Assembly (NCBI GenBank): GCA_020724425.1
Contig: DYGY01000015.1
Coordinates: 1-52,623, forward strand
Source of the DNA: Thermaerobacter marianensis
Lineage (GTDB): Bacteria > Bacillota > Sulfobacillia > DVGY01
Length of the DNA: 52,623 bases
Direction: 5' to 3'
The first letter of the stretch is position 1. Each line of letters begins with the position of its first letter. Below the pieces are notes generated by a model that was not told the DNA's origin, did no database searches, and was given only the letters and a program-made list of their open reading frames with translations. Both the position numbers and the translations under genes were made by a program. Shown here piece by piece: positions 27,365-36,505 of the stretch.

Positions 27365-28759
27365 TTACTGACTCTGATAATACTTAACTGGATCTACTGT
27401 ACTACCATTTACACGTACTTCAAAGTGAAGATGAGGGCCTGTACTTCTACCAGTACTACCCACATACCCAATAACCTGCCCCTTTGACACTTCCTGTCCA
27501 ACCTTAACGGCAATCGATGACATATGGGCATATAGAGTACTTACTCCATTACCATGTTCAATAATCACGGTCTGACCATAATTGCCTCGCCAACCAGCAG
27601 TAGTGACATACCCACTATCAGCTGCTTTAATAGGCGTCCCTGTAGTAGCAGCAATATCGACACCAGAGTGGAAACTTGACCAACGCCAACCATAGGGAGA
27701 TGTTATCGGACCCTGTAAAGGCCAAATCATAGCACCTGTTCCCTTTGAAGGTATTTCCTTGGTACCCTGTGCCACAACCCTAGTAGTTGGTTCTCTCAAG
27801 ACCTGTTCATTGAGAACATTACGTTCAACAACTTGTCCATTTAAGCGCACTACTTCTTCAGTAATCTCGCGAACACCATTTACCCCAGCAACCCTAGTAG
27901 ATTGCTCCCAGGGCCACATGGTATTATCATAAACCGTCTGAGTTCTAAAAGGTATGCTTTGTGTATATACTCTAGTTTCCCTAGAATACACATTAACATA
28001 TGGTTCTGGAACAACTAGATTTACCGTATCACCTATTTGCAAGCGTTTCGGATCAGTTATTTCTGGATTAGCCTCTTTTATGTCCGCTTCAGTCATATTA
28101 TTCTTAGAAGCAATGCTCCAGAGACTATCACCACTCTTAACCACATACTCCTCAACCTTATCCGTACCCCTTAGCAAAATCTGCAGAGCACTATCCTCGC
28201 TCTTGATTTCTTCAGGAAGAGCTGTCGTTTCCGAAAAGGTTATATCTTCTTCTATAAATAGCTCTTCAACAGAAACACCATCTCTTGCTGATAGTATATC
28301 TCTATAATGTTCCTCTACTTTAGCGATAACACTCTTTGCTGCAAATTCATTTTCCACTACAGTAACCTCTTGACCATCAACGAAAATGGCCACCGCATTT
28401 ACACTGTAGTCATAGTTGTCAGCAAGTAGTGTTTCTTTAAAGTAAGGAATATTTAAGCTTTCTGGCCTGTCACTATCAACCTTATATTCAACTTCAATTT
28501 TGCTTTCAATTTCAAGTATCTTTCCAGTCTCTTCAAAGGTCTCTGAGATGAGCTCTGCAATAACTTCTTCCACTATTTCTGGGTCTTCTACACTTCCAAT
28601 TATCTTCCCATCAACTCTAACCTCGTAATATTCCTTCGCTGCTATTTCTTCATTACCCTGAAGCATGAATACTAACCCAACAAATACTATTAAAATAGCA
28701 GCTCCAGCCACGCCCAATATTCTTTTTAAGTCATAAGATTGTCCTAAATCCTTAGTCAA
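27365..28759 (-). CDS. M23 endopeptidase with LysM and G5 domains
   Basis: A 464-residue membrane-anchored peptidoglycan hydrolase. Transmembrane helix 16-33, a region with two alpha/beta repeats (44-200), LysM (205-250, YVVKSGDSLWSIASKNNM), G5 (about 255-335) and lysostaphin-type M23 (350-455). Zinc and catalytic residues are H364 and D368 (HSGVD), H412 (YAHM), H443 and H445 (HLHF). The start is TTG 28759 behind GGGGGAG. The enzyme should cut peptide cross-links, and wall hydrolases are typical WalR targets, fitting its place near walRK. Confidence 0.9.
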   Translation of the reverse strand: MTKDLGQSYDLKRILGVAGAAILIVFVGLVFMLQGNEEIAAKEYYEVRVDGKIIGSVEDPEIVEEVIAELISETFEETGKILEIESKIEVEYKVDSDRPESLNIPYFKETLLADNYDYSVNAVAIFVDGQEVTVVENEFAAKSVIAKVEEHYRDILSARDGVSVEELFIEEDITFSETTALPEEIKSEDSALQILLRGTDKVEEYVVKSGDSLWSIASKNNMTEADIKEANPEITDPKRLQIGDTVNLVVPEPYVNVYSRETRVYTQSIPFRTQTVYDNTMWPWEQSTRVAGVNGVREITEEVVRLNGQVVERNVLNEQVLREPTTRVVAQGTKEIPSKGTGAMIWPLQGPITSPYGWRWSSFHSGVDIAATTGTPIKAADSGYVTTAGWRGNYGQTVIIEHGNGVSTLYAHMSSIAVKVGQEVSKGQVIGYVGSTGRSTGPHLHFEVRVNGSTVDPVKYYQSQ

Positions 28760-28936
28760 AATCTACTCCCCCTATTTCTCGCTACTCCACCTATAGGCAA
28801 TTACCCACAGGCGTAAACCCTGGTTCTTGCTGAAGTGGTCTTAGAGACACCTACAATTGTCTGCCCTGGTAAATCTGGGGGTACCACTATTTATTATCCG
28901 ACATTGCCAGAAAAGATATACATTTGCAAATTTATG
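28760..28936 (-). other. Untranslated leader between tRNA-Thr and the M23 gene
   Basis: A 177-base stretch without a gene. On the minus strand it contains GC-rich segments that can pair locally (GGTACCCCC near 28882 and ACCAGGG/ACCCACAGG between 28806 and 28825). I could not match it to a riboswitch consensus, including the c-di-AMP and c-di-GMP types that often precede such hydrolases. No clear terminator follows the tRNA, so tRNA transcripts may read into this leader. Confidence 0.4.
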
Positions 28937-29010
28937 AGCTGATGGTGGGATTTGAACCCACGACCTACGATTTACGAAACCGCCGCTCTGACCAGCTGAG
29001 CTACACCAGC
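28937..29010 (-). tRNA. tRNA-Thr (CGT anticodon)
   Basis: A full cloverleaf: acceptor GCTGGTG/CATCAGC with one G-T pair, D arm GCTC...GAGC, anticodon stem GCGGT/ATCGT with loop TTCGTAA (anticodon CGT), and T arm GTGGG TTCAAAT CCCAC. Discriminator base T. CCA is not encoded. It lies 15 bases downstream of tRNA-Gly in the same transcript. Confidence 0.95.
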
Positions 29011-29025
29011 CTGTGAAACCAAATG

Positions 29026-29096
29026 AGCGGGTGATGGGAATCGAACCCACGCCTAGAGCTTGGGAAGCTCTCATTCTACCATTGAACTACACCCGC
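29026..29096 (-). tRNA. tRNA-Gly (CCC anticodon)
   Basis: Acceptor GCGGGTG/CACCCGC, D arm GTTC...GAAT, anticodon stem AGAGC/GCTCT with loop TTCCCAA (anticodon CCC), and T arm beginning GTGGG TTCGATT. CCA is not encoded. First gene of the Gly-Thr pair. Confidence 0.95.
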
Positions 29097-29127
29097 TTGT
29101 TTATTTCATTATATGTTTACAAAATTA

Positions 29128-29156
29128 ATTATATTAACACCGTTAATAAAATGCAA
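29128..29156 (-). promoter_or_regulatory. Promoter of the tRNA-Gly/tRNA-Thr unit
   Basis: On the minus strand TTGCAT (29151-29156) and TATAAT (29128-29133) are 17 bases apart. The spacer contains the inverted repeat ATTAAC-acc-GTTAAT. A second TATAAT-like hexamer lies closer to the tRNA. Confidence 0.65.
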
Positions 29157-29373
29157 GCAACTTTCTAAGATAGACAATATTAGTCAATTATCGTCAATAA
29201 GCTTAACAAATACCTTTTGTGCATTTGGAATAGCGAATTATATTCCTCTGTTATCATAGTTGTTTCTATGCTTTGTGTTTCTCAGTTTATCTTATATGAA
29301 TAGCTACTTGAAGGAAAGGTTTGAGTCAAAATAGAATATGATGCCAATACTTTCCTTACAAGGAGGCCTTTCT

Positions 29374-30504
29374 ATGCTCAACAGCTTCATCTTTCAAACG
29401 CGGACAAGGGTTTTAGTTGGCGATGATTTAGCTTCGGACATTCCTTCATTATTTACTGAATCTAAGAACCTCTACCTCTTAACTGATGAGGGAGTTAGGG
29501 AAGCTGGTCTAGTCGATCATATTCTTTCATCTCTTGATGACTCACAACTTGTAGGCATAGCCGCGGATGTGCCAGTAGACTCTGACACTGTTTATGTTGA
29601 GACTGTTGCAGCAAAACTCAGAAACCTAGAAGTGGATGGCTTAATTGCCCTCGGTGGAGGCAGTGTCATTGATACTGCAAAGGCAGTTAACCTTCTTTTG
29701 AAACATGGCGGACAACTCAATGATTATCAAGGATATGGCGTAATCAATGGACCTCTATACCCTCTCCTGGCAATACCAACAACTGCTGGTACGGGTAGTG
29801 AGATGACTAGATATGCTGTCATCAAAGACAGGGAGTCTAGATTGAAAATCTCACTAATAAGTCCTTTCTTGATGCCTGATGTAGCTATGCTTATGCCTTC
29901 TCTAACAACCTCTCTACCACCTAGTTTAACTGCTTCAACTGGTATGGATGCTCTCACTCATGCTATCGAAGCCTATGTTTCTCTAGATAGCAATCCTTTT
30001 TCAGATGCTTTGGCAATCGAGGCTATTCGACTTATTCATGATAACCTGCTATTAGCTGTTAAAGATGGGAGAAATTTAGAAGCACGATATCACCTGTTAG
30101 TTGCCAGTTCCTTAGCAGGTATAGCTTTTGATAACGCTCTTGTGGGCTGTGTTCATGCAATGGCTCATGCACTTGGTGGCCAATTAGATGTCCCTCACGG
30201 ACTTGCCAATAGTATTCTGTTACCTCATGGATTGGAATACAATTTAAGAGAGGCTGAAGAGAAGATGCAAAAGCTGAGCCTGTCTCTAGGAATTGGTAAA
30301 ACAGCTGAGGATCTTGTGGCCTGGGTTAAAGAGCTTGGTAATAGTATAGGCCTGCCTGTAAGTCTTAAAGAACTTGGCATCAAAGAAACACAGCTACCTG
30401 CAATTGCTGAGGCAGCTGTGTTGGATGGGGCCATTCATACTAACCCTAGGGAAGCAAACAATGAAGAGATCCTAAGAGTCCTCCTGGCTGCTTTCCATGG
30501 CTAG
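29374..30504 (+). CDS. Iron-containing alcohol dehydrogenase
   Basis: A 376-residue group III (Fe-type) NAD(P)-dependent alcohol dehydrogenase interconverting alcohols and aldehydes. It shows the nucleotide loop GGGSVIDTAKAV, TTAGTGSEMTRYAVI, the metal region TGMDALTHAIEAYVS, and HAMAHALGG...VPHGLANSILLPH with the metal histidines. The frame is open from 29338, but ATG 29374 has AAGGAGG at proper spacing and matches the family start. With the aldehyde:ferredoxin oxidoreductase 1.7 kb away it could cycle alcohol, aldehyde and acid. Its end overlaps the convergent M28 gene by 33 bases. Confidence 0.92.
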   Translation: MLNSFIFQTRTRVLVGDDLASDIPSLFTESKNLYLLTDEGVREAGLVDHILSSLDDSQLVGIAADVPVDSDTVYVETVAAKLRNLEVDGLIALGGGSVIDTAKAVNLLLKHGGQLNDYQGYGVINGPLYPLLAIPTTAGTGSEMTRYAVIKDRESRLKISLISPFLMPDVAMLMPSLTTSLPPSLTASTGMDALTHAIEAYVSLDSNPFSDALAIEAIRLIHDNLLLAVKDGRNLEARYHLLVASSLAGIAFDNALVGCVHAMAHALGGQLDVPHGLANSILLPHGLEYNLREAEEKMQKLSLSLGIGKTAEDLVAWVKELGNSIGLPVSLKELGIKETQLPAIAEAAVLDGAIHTNPREANNEEILRVLLAAFHG

Positions 30505-31638
30505 CTCTCGAAGATATTGGGCGAAATAGGTTTCAAGGTTACTCAAAAACTCTCTATCTATTCCATTGATAGTATCGGTATGCCAGTGATAATTACCAAG
30601 CTGACCTTTAGTATCCATACCAAGAAAAGTTATGGCCTGCCAACCATTGGCAATAAGTGGTAGCGAGTCCGTAGGTAAGAGCAGATTGCCTCGTATCTGC
30701 AGAGGAATATTTACTTCCTGACTCACTAAGTTTGCCTTTTCAACTAGATATTTACTGTAGGGAATTACCTTAAGAAGCCCCTCACCTGCTAGAGTAGTAA
30801 GCATAGGTGTACCCAGATTATCTAGATTTATAAACAAGGTATCTTCTTTAGAAAAGTCATGACTATATTCTTTTAGGAATGCTTTCATCCCAACTGTACC
30901 TGCCTCCTCACTGCCAGTGAAGAGGAAATGAAGATCAACAGGAATATCCTCATCCTTAAACTCTTTTGCCAAAGACAAAGCTAATGCCGTTCCACTACCA
31001 TTATCATTAGCACCATTAGTATATCTACCTGTCAAGAAAGCTACCATAAAAAGGATTAGGATAACTAACAGCAAGCTAGATGATATGCTAAGAAGGTTTA
31101 GTAACCAAAGAGGCGAAGAAATGAGTAAATAGATAAGACCAAGAAAGTTAATGGCCACCAATGAATAGGTTAACAGAAAGATGTATCGCAGGTAAGCCAC
31201 AATGGAAGGATGAAACAGAATGCTACCTAGTTGCGTATCATAATGAGCAACCACAACAATCTTCTTTCTCAGGTTGCTTCTGCTTGGTGAATAAAGAACA
31301 TTTTGTGATGGTTTATGTGTACTGAATGGAAATGTTCTGTATGATCCAGATGCTTCAAACCACAAGGGAATTAGAGCTAAAGCAAATAGTGCCAGGCTAA
31401 TTCCTATGGGTACATCAAACCATAGAGGTAGCCAGGTTAAAAGCAGGACTAAGGCTATTAAGAAGATCGGTAATTTATATAAAGTATCCGTCGGGGCATT
31501 AAACTTCTGTTCTGTAACGAAATAACCAGTATCTTTGCCTTGCTGCACTAGCCATTTTGCACACATCTTCTCATTTTCACTACCTGCCCCCCGATGAGGC
31601 CATTCACTTAGTTTTGTTAGATAATCCCATGCTGACAC
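30472..31638 (-). CDS. Membrane M28-family metallopeptidase
   Basis: A 388-residue zinc aminopeptidase-like protein. The ligands and catalytic residues of family M28 are present: H132 (VVVAHYDTQ), D212 (NGANDNGSGTA), E244-E245 (GSEEAG), D273 (NLDNLG) and a late His in NYHWHTDT. Unusually, about four transmembrane helices are inserted within the catalytic domain (near 55-72, 77-94, 150-172 and 176-203). The active site is therefore split around the membrane block. The start is GTG 31638. Substrate unknown. Confidence 0.85.
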   Translation of the reverse strand: MSAWDYLTKLSEWPHRGAGSENEKMCAKWLVQQGKDTGYFVTEQKFNAPTDTLYKLPIFLIALVLLLTWLPLWFDVPIGISLALFALALIPLWFEASGSYRTFPFSTHKPSQNVLYSPSRSNLRKKIVVVAHYDTQLGSILFHPSIVAYLRYIFLLTYSLVAINFLGLIYLLISSPLWLLNLLSISSSLLLVILILFMVAFLTGRYTNGANDNGSGTALALSLAKEFKDEDIPVDLHFLFTGSEEAGTVGMKAFLKEYSHDFSKEDTLFINLDNLGTPMLTTLAGEGLLKVIPYSKYLVEKANLVSQEVNIPLQIRGNLLLPTDSLPLIANGWQAITFLGMDTKGQLGNYHWHTDTINGIDREFLSNLETYFAQYLRELAMESSQEDS

Positions 31639-31693
31639 ATCATCCCTTCTTTCTCTGTTGTCTTAGTAGGTATTTACAACTAGTTCGGCCTTT

Positions 31694-31711
31694 TTCCTGC
31701 CAAGGCAGGAA
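31694..31711. promoter_or_regulatory. Perfect inverted repeat upstream of the SCP2-AOR operon
   Basis: TTCCTGCC-AA-GGCAGGAA lies 28 bases upstream of the start at 31740, preceded by TTTTT on the plus strand. The T-run is on the wrong side for a plus-strand terminator, so an operator or a 5' mRNA hairpin is likelier. Confidence 0.4.
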
Positions 31712-31739
31712 GGTAGTGCAACTTAAAGGAGGTTTTCTG

Positions 31740-32171
31740 ATGGTTTTCAATGATGCTAGCGAGTTATACAAGTGTATTGGCGGCCTGTTTGTTAAAGGTG
31801 CACAGCATGAAGCAATGGGACCAAAGGTTAAGGCTTCTAACATCATTATCCGTTTTAACTATACTCAACCAGAAGCTTCTTTAACCATTGACACTCAATC
31901 AACACCCCCTGAGGGACAGTATTTTAATGTTATCCATGGTGACAATGATTTGAAGGCGGATGTAGTTATGAGTATGACATCCGATATTGCCCATCAGTTC
32001 TGGTTAGGTAAGGTAAATCTTACCTTAGCCTTAAGCCGGGGGCAAATGGTAGCCCAGGGGCCTATTCAATCGATTATGCGTCTGCTTCCTGTTATTAAAC
32101 CGGCTTATGAATTGTATCCACAGCACTTACAAGAGATAGGGTTTGACCATCTCTTGCCTGAGGAGAACTAA
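31740..32171 (+). CDS. SCP2 sterol-carrier-domain protein
   Basis: A 143-residue protein. The segment around LTIDTQSTPPEGQYFNVIHG, ADVVMSMTSDIAHQFWLGKVN and AQGPIQSIMRLLPVIKPAYELY matches the SCP2 lipid-binding fold. The frame is open back to 31557 across the start of the M28 gene, but ATG 31740 has a strong AAAGGAGG and gives a domain-sized product. It ends 2 bases before the aldehyde:ferredoxin oxidoreductase start and supplies that gene's ribosome binding site, so the two are coupled. It may present a hydrophobic substrate to the oxidoreductase; this is inference. Confidence 0.82.
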   Translation: MVFNDASELYKCIGGLFVKGAQHEAMGPKVKASNIIIRFNYTQPEASLTIDTQSTPPEGQYFNVIHGDNDLKADVVMSMTSDIAHQFWLGKVNLTLALSRGQMVAQGPIQSIMRLLPVIKPAYELYPQHLQEIGFDHLLPEEN

Positions 32172-32173
32172 AA

Positions 32174-33931
32174 ATGTCTGGATATCTAGGAAAAATTCTA
32201 TATGTTGATCTTAGTAAAGAGTTTATTTCAACCTATACTCTCAAGCCAGAAACCTATAGGGAATGGCTTGGAGGCAGTGGGTTGTCTGCCTATCTAATGG
32301 ACAACCTTCTTAAGGATAAACTAGGATTCCTTGATCCTTTCGACCCTGAAAATCCTTTGATTTTTATGACTGGACCACTTACAGGCACATATTTAACTGG
32401 TAGTTCAAGAGTGTCTGTTAGTGCTCTTTCTCCTCTAACAGGAATATGGGGGGAATCTCATGCAGGAGGTTTTCTGGGAAAGGAAATTAAGGCTGCTGGA
32501 TATGATGGGATTATCGTGACAGGAAGAGCTAAACAACCCGTAGTGCTATATATCGAAGAAGAAATCTGTCTTAAGGAGACCCCTGAGCTCTGGGGGTTAG
32601 ATACTTATGAAACCTACGACAGAATTAGAGGAAATGGCTCTTATCAAGTTGCAGCCATAGGGCCAGCTGGTGAAAACCAAGTGCTATATGCCAGCATTAT
32701 TCATAACAAGGGACATGCATTCGGTAGAACCGGTATGGGTGCTGTTATGGGAAGTAAGAACTTAAAGGCTATAGCTGTCAAAGGAGAGCAAAAGACCCCC
32801 GTTAAGGACGAAATTGCTTTTAGCAAACTTAGAAGAGATCTTCTAGAGAAAAGCAAGAATAGCCTGGCCATTCAGATGCTTACCAGTTTTGGGACAAATG
32901 GCACTCTAGAAATTGGTCACCTTTCAGGAGATGTTCCGATAAAGGGTTGGCAAGAAGGTGAGTGGGATGAGGGTGTAGAGAGCCTTGGTGCTTTCTCCTA
33001 TAACGAGAAAATCCTAAAAGGAAATAGGTCCTGCTTTGCCTGCTCAGTCGCCTGTAAGAGAGATGTTGCTGATCCTATAAATCCCAATAAGAAAGCACCA
33101 GGGCCTGAATATGAAACGGTAGCTGGTTTTGGGACTCTTCTCTTTAATAGAGATCTAGAGTTAGTTGCCAGTGCTAATGACCTCTGCAACCGCTTAGGGT
33201 TAGATACCATAAGTGCAAGTTCAACAATTGCAACAGCGATTCGCATGAGCGAAGATGGCTTATGGGATGAATCAAACGAGTTGAGCTGGGATAATCCCCA
33301 CGTTATCCTAACAATCTTAGAAAAAATAGCTGCTAGAGAGGATATTGGTGATATTCTTGCGGATGGTACATCAAGACTAGTTGCTAGATTCAATGCCAGA
33401 CACCTTGACCTTACTGTAAAGAACCTAGAAGTTCCTTATCATGATCCACGAGCATATCACGGTCTAGGTCTAGCATATGCTACAGGTAACAGAGGAGCCT
33501 GTCATGTATCCTGCCTAACTCTTAACATTGAACTAGGTGCAAGTATATATCAATCAATTGATATACCTGATGATTTTCAAGGACAAACCAGTGTAGGTAA
33601 GGCTAAGCTTGTTAAGGAAGCCCAAGATCTTGGGTCTGTCTTTCTCGCTGCCTCTGGCTTCTGTCAACTAGGTAGCATTCCCTTTGATGAAAGCGACTTG
33701 CAGAGTGCCTTAGCTGCAGTAACTGGCAAGGAATATTCCCTTGAAGAACTTAGGAGTATTGGTGAAAGGATATGGCAGAAAAAAAGAGAGATTAACGAAA
33801 CAAGAAAAGTCGATAAATCTGCTGATAAACTACCAGACATCTTTTTTAGGGCACAAGAAAATGGTGGAGCCAAAGGCTCAACACCAGATATCGATTTGCT
33901 GCTTAAAGAGTATTGGCAGTTGCGAGAATAA
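32174..33931 (+). CDS. aor: Aldehyde:ferredoxin oxidoreductase (tungsten type)
   Basis: Oxidises aldehydes to carboxylic acids with ferredoxin, or reduces acids in reverse, using a bis-pyranopterin tungsten cofactor and a [4Fe-4S] cluster. The 585 residues include the pterin-binding N-terminus (MSGYLGKILYVDLSK), GESHAGGFLGKEIKAAGYD, GRTGMGAVMGSKNLKA, and cluster ligands C287, C290, C294 (CFACSVAC) and C497, nearly the same positions as in the Pyrococcus enzyme. No moaD-type gene follows. It forms a two-gene unit with the SCP2-domain gene. Confidence 0.93.
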   Translation: MSGYLGKILYVDLSKEFISTYTLKPETYREWLGGSGLSAYLMDNLLKDKLGFLDPFDPENPLIFMTGPLTGTYLTGSSRVSVSALSPLTGIWGESHAGGFLGKEIKAAGYDGIIVTGRAKQPVVLYIEEEICLKETPELWGLDTYETYDRIRGNGSYQVAAIGPAGENQVLYASIIHNKGHAFGRTGMGAVMGSKNLKAIAVKGEQKTPVKDEIAFSKLRRDLLEKSKNSLAIQMLTSFGTNGTLEIGHLSGDVPIKGWQEGEWDEGVESLGAFSYNEKILKGNRSCFACSVACKRDVADPINPNKKAPGPEYETVAGFGTLLFNRDLELVASANDLCNRLGLDTISASSTIATAIRMSEDGLWDESNELSWDNPHVILTILEKIAAREDIGDILADGTSRLVARFNARHLDLTVKNLEVPYHDPRAYHGLGLAYATGNRGACHVSCLTLNIELGASIYQSIDIPDDFQGQTSVGKAKLVKEAQDLGSVFLAASGFCQLGSIPFDESDLQSALAAVTGKEYSLEELRSIGERIWQKKREINETRKVDKSADKLPDIFFRAQENGGAKGSTPDIDLLLKEYWQLRE

Positions 33932-34358
33932 TCGATGGCTAATCTACAATGCAATGATACTATGCACACCCTTTGACTAAAGGTTCAACGATTCACAGTC
34001 TGCAGGCTCCGGTACACAGTCTCACCAACCGACAGACTACATCTAGAAATCACCAAATCTAACCGGGTTGACAATAGTTGTTTAATAAGAATGAAAACCG
34101 ATTATACTTTTTAACCCTTGTCCAGCAATTCATCTAGTGGCATATTAAAATGAGCCGTCACTTGCTCCTCCCTTGAACTGAATGAGCTATACATTCAGTG
34201 GAACAAAACGGTGGCTTATCTGTCAATCCTTGGCATCAAAACTTACCGTAGTACTTGAGATTCTAACGACAAATCTGTATAGAAAAAATCCCAAGAATAC
34301 TAGACAAGCGACCCCAAGATCACTGGCGATCGCTTGTCTACCCTTTTCAGGGCAAAAT
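33932..34358. other. 427-base region without a convincing gene
   Basis: This lies between the aldehyde:ferredoxin oxidoreductase gene and the tRNA-Asp terminator. It holds an inverted repeat ACTGAATG/CATTCAGT (34177-34184 and 34192-34199), and a 16-codon minus-strand ORF (34161-34111) with a good GGGAGGAG site, a GTG start and sequence VTAHFNMPLDELLDKG. It also has an 11-bp hairpin TAGACAAGCGA/TCGCTTGTCTA (34301-34311 and 34330-34340). The short ORF could be the start of a lost gene. I see no terminator close behind aor. Confidence 0.4.
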
Positions 34359-34403
34359 AATACCATCTAATGACAAGTAATTTTCTTATCACTAGATGGT
34401 ATT
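34359..34403 (-). terminator. Terminator of tRNA-Asp
   Basis: AATACCATCTA/TAGATGGTATT pair 34359-34369 with 34393-34403, with partial pairing continuing inward. On the minus strand it is followed by ATTTTGCC. It begins 1 base after the encoded CCA end. Confidence 0.75.
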
Positions 34404-34480
34404 TGGCGGAGGCGACGGGACTTGAACCCGCGATCTTCGGTGTGACAGACCGATATGTTAACCGACTACACCACGCCTCC
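34404..34480 (-). tRNA. tRNA-Asp (GTC anticodon)
   Basis: Acceptor GGAGGCG/CGCCTCC, anticodon stem TCGGT/ACCGA with loop CTGTCAC (anticodon GTC), T arm CGGG TTCAAGT CCCG, discriminator G, and encoded CCA at 34404-34406. Unlike the Gly and Thr tRNAs in this window, the 3' CCA is in the DNA. Confidence 0.96.
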
Positions 34481-34500
34481 ACTTTCTTTTGACAAAGATG

Positions 34501-34529
34501 ATTTTATCAAGGGTTGAAGCTTCTGTCAA
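34501..34529 (-). promoter_or_regulatory. tRNA-Asp promoter
   Basis: On the minus strand TTGACA (34524-34529) and TAAAAT (34501-34506) are 17 bases apart. The -35 box overlaps the stop codon of the lipoprotein gene upstream, so the tRNA is separately transcribed. Confidence 0.75.
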
Positions 34530-35188
34530 TCCTTATTGTTCAGTGAGTGACTAAGTAGGATGGCGGTACTTGTTAATTCTCCATTAACATAAGATTCTCT
34601 CTTGATGCGACCAATATCTTTGGCAAGCCATTGTAAGTCTCTGACCTCATATGTGGTTCCACTTACAGTGAGTATTTCAATAGTTTCAACTAGTATTACA
34701 TCGGAAAAGGAACCAGCAGGTACTTCCAAGGACCCGACCAACTGGGTATTAAACTCTGCAGTACTTGGTAAAGGACTCATGCCAACAGAGGATTCATACT
34801 GCCCGTCCCAGCTCCAAGAATGTCCATTTTCTAGAGGATACTCCAGCATGTAGCGATCAGGTGTCAATAAGAAAGCTCCTGTCATGTTCTCTGACTGTAG
34901 AATAATCACTCCGTTATTGTCTTTGACATAATATTCTTGCATTATAGGTGTTCCGTCTTCAGTACTGGTGAGTATAACGCTGGTATCTCTACCATCCACC
35001 TTCTGATTATCTCTAACTACGCTTTTAACCTTGTATGGTTCTGCCAATACTACTGCATACTCATAGTACCATTCATTGCCTACCTCCAAAGGGAAGTAGT
35101 CAGCATCAACACTGATACTGCTTTCAGTACCACAACCAGCAGCTATAAGGGCAATAGATAAGACCACTAGCAAAACGAACTTTCTCAA
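34526..35188 (-). CDS. Putative lipoprotein
   Basis: A 220-residue secreted lipoprotein with signal peptide and lipobox LIAAGCG (Cys19). The mature part is a predicted all-beta domain starting DADYFPLEVGNEWYYEY and ending in LQWLAKDIGRIKRESY, a pattern seen in uncharacterised bacterial lipoproteins whose domain repeats 'YYPLKVGNSWTY'-like starts. Function unknown. It follows purA by 15 bases, so it is probably the last gene of the dnaB-purA transcript. Confidence 0.75.
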   Translation of the reverse strand: MRKFVLLVVLSIALIAAGCGTESSISVDADYFPLEVGNEWYYEYAVVLAEPYKVKSVVRDNQKVDGRDTSVILTSTEDGTPIMQEYYVKDNNGVIILQSENMTGAFLLTPDRYMLEYPLENGHSWSWDGQYESSVGMSPLPSTAEFNTQLVGSLEVPAGSFSDVILVETIEILTVSGTTYEVRDLQWLAKDIGRIKRESYVNGELTSTAILLSHSLNNKD

Positions 35189-35203
35189 TCGATTTCTCTC
35201 CTT

Positions 35204-36505
<1,302 letters not shown>

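Noticed and set aside
28760-28936. c-di-AMP or c-di-GMP riboswitch before the M23 gene
   Set aside because: A CAGGGCA segment is reminiscent, but the remaining conserved blocks of either class are absent.
28841-29074. 77-codon minus-strand ORF across the tRNA-Gly and tRNA-Thr genes
   Set aside because: It runs directly over two well-formed tRNAs, has no proper ribosome site and resembles no protein.
31557-31739. N-terminal extension of the SCP2-domain protein
   Set aside because: It is antisense to the start of the M28 gene, and a strong ribosome site precedes ATG 31740.
34300-34482. 60-codon minus-strand ORF across tRNA-Asp
   Set aside because: It is explained by the tRNA and its terminator.
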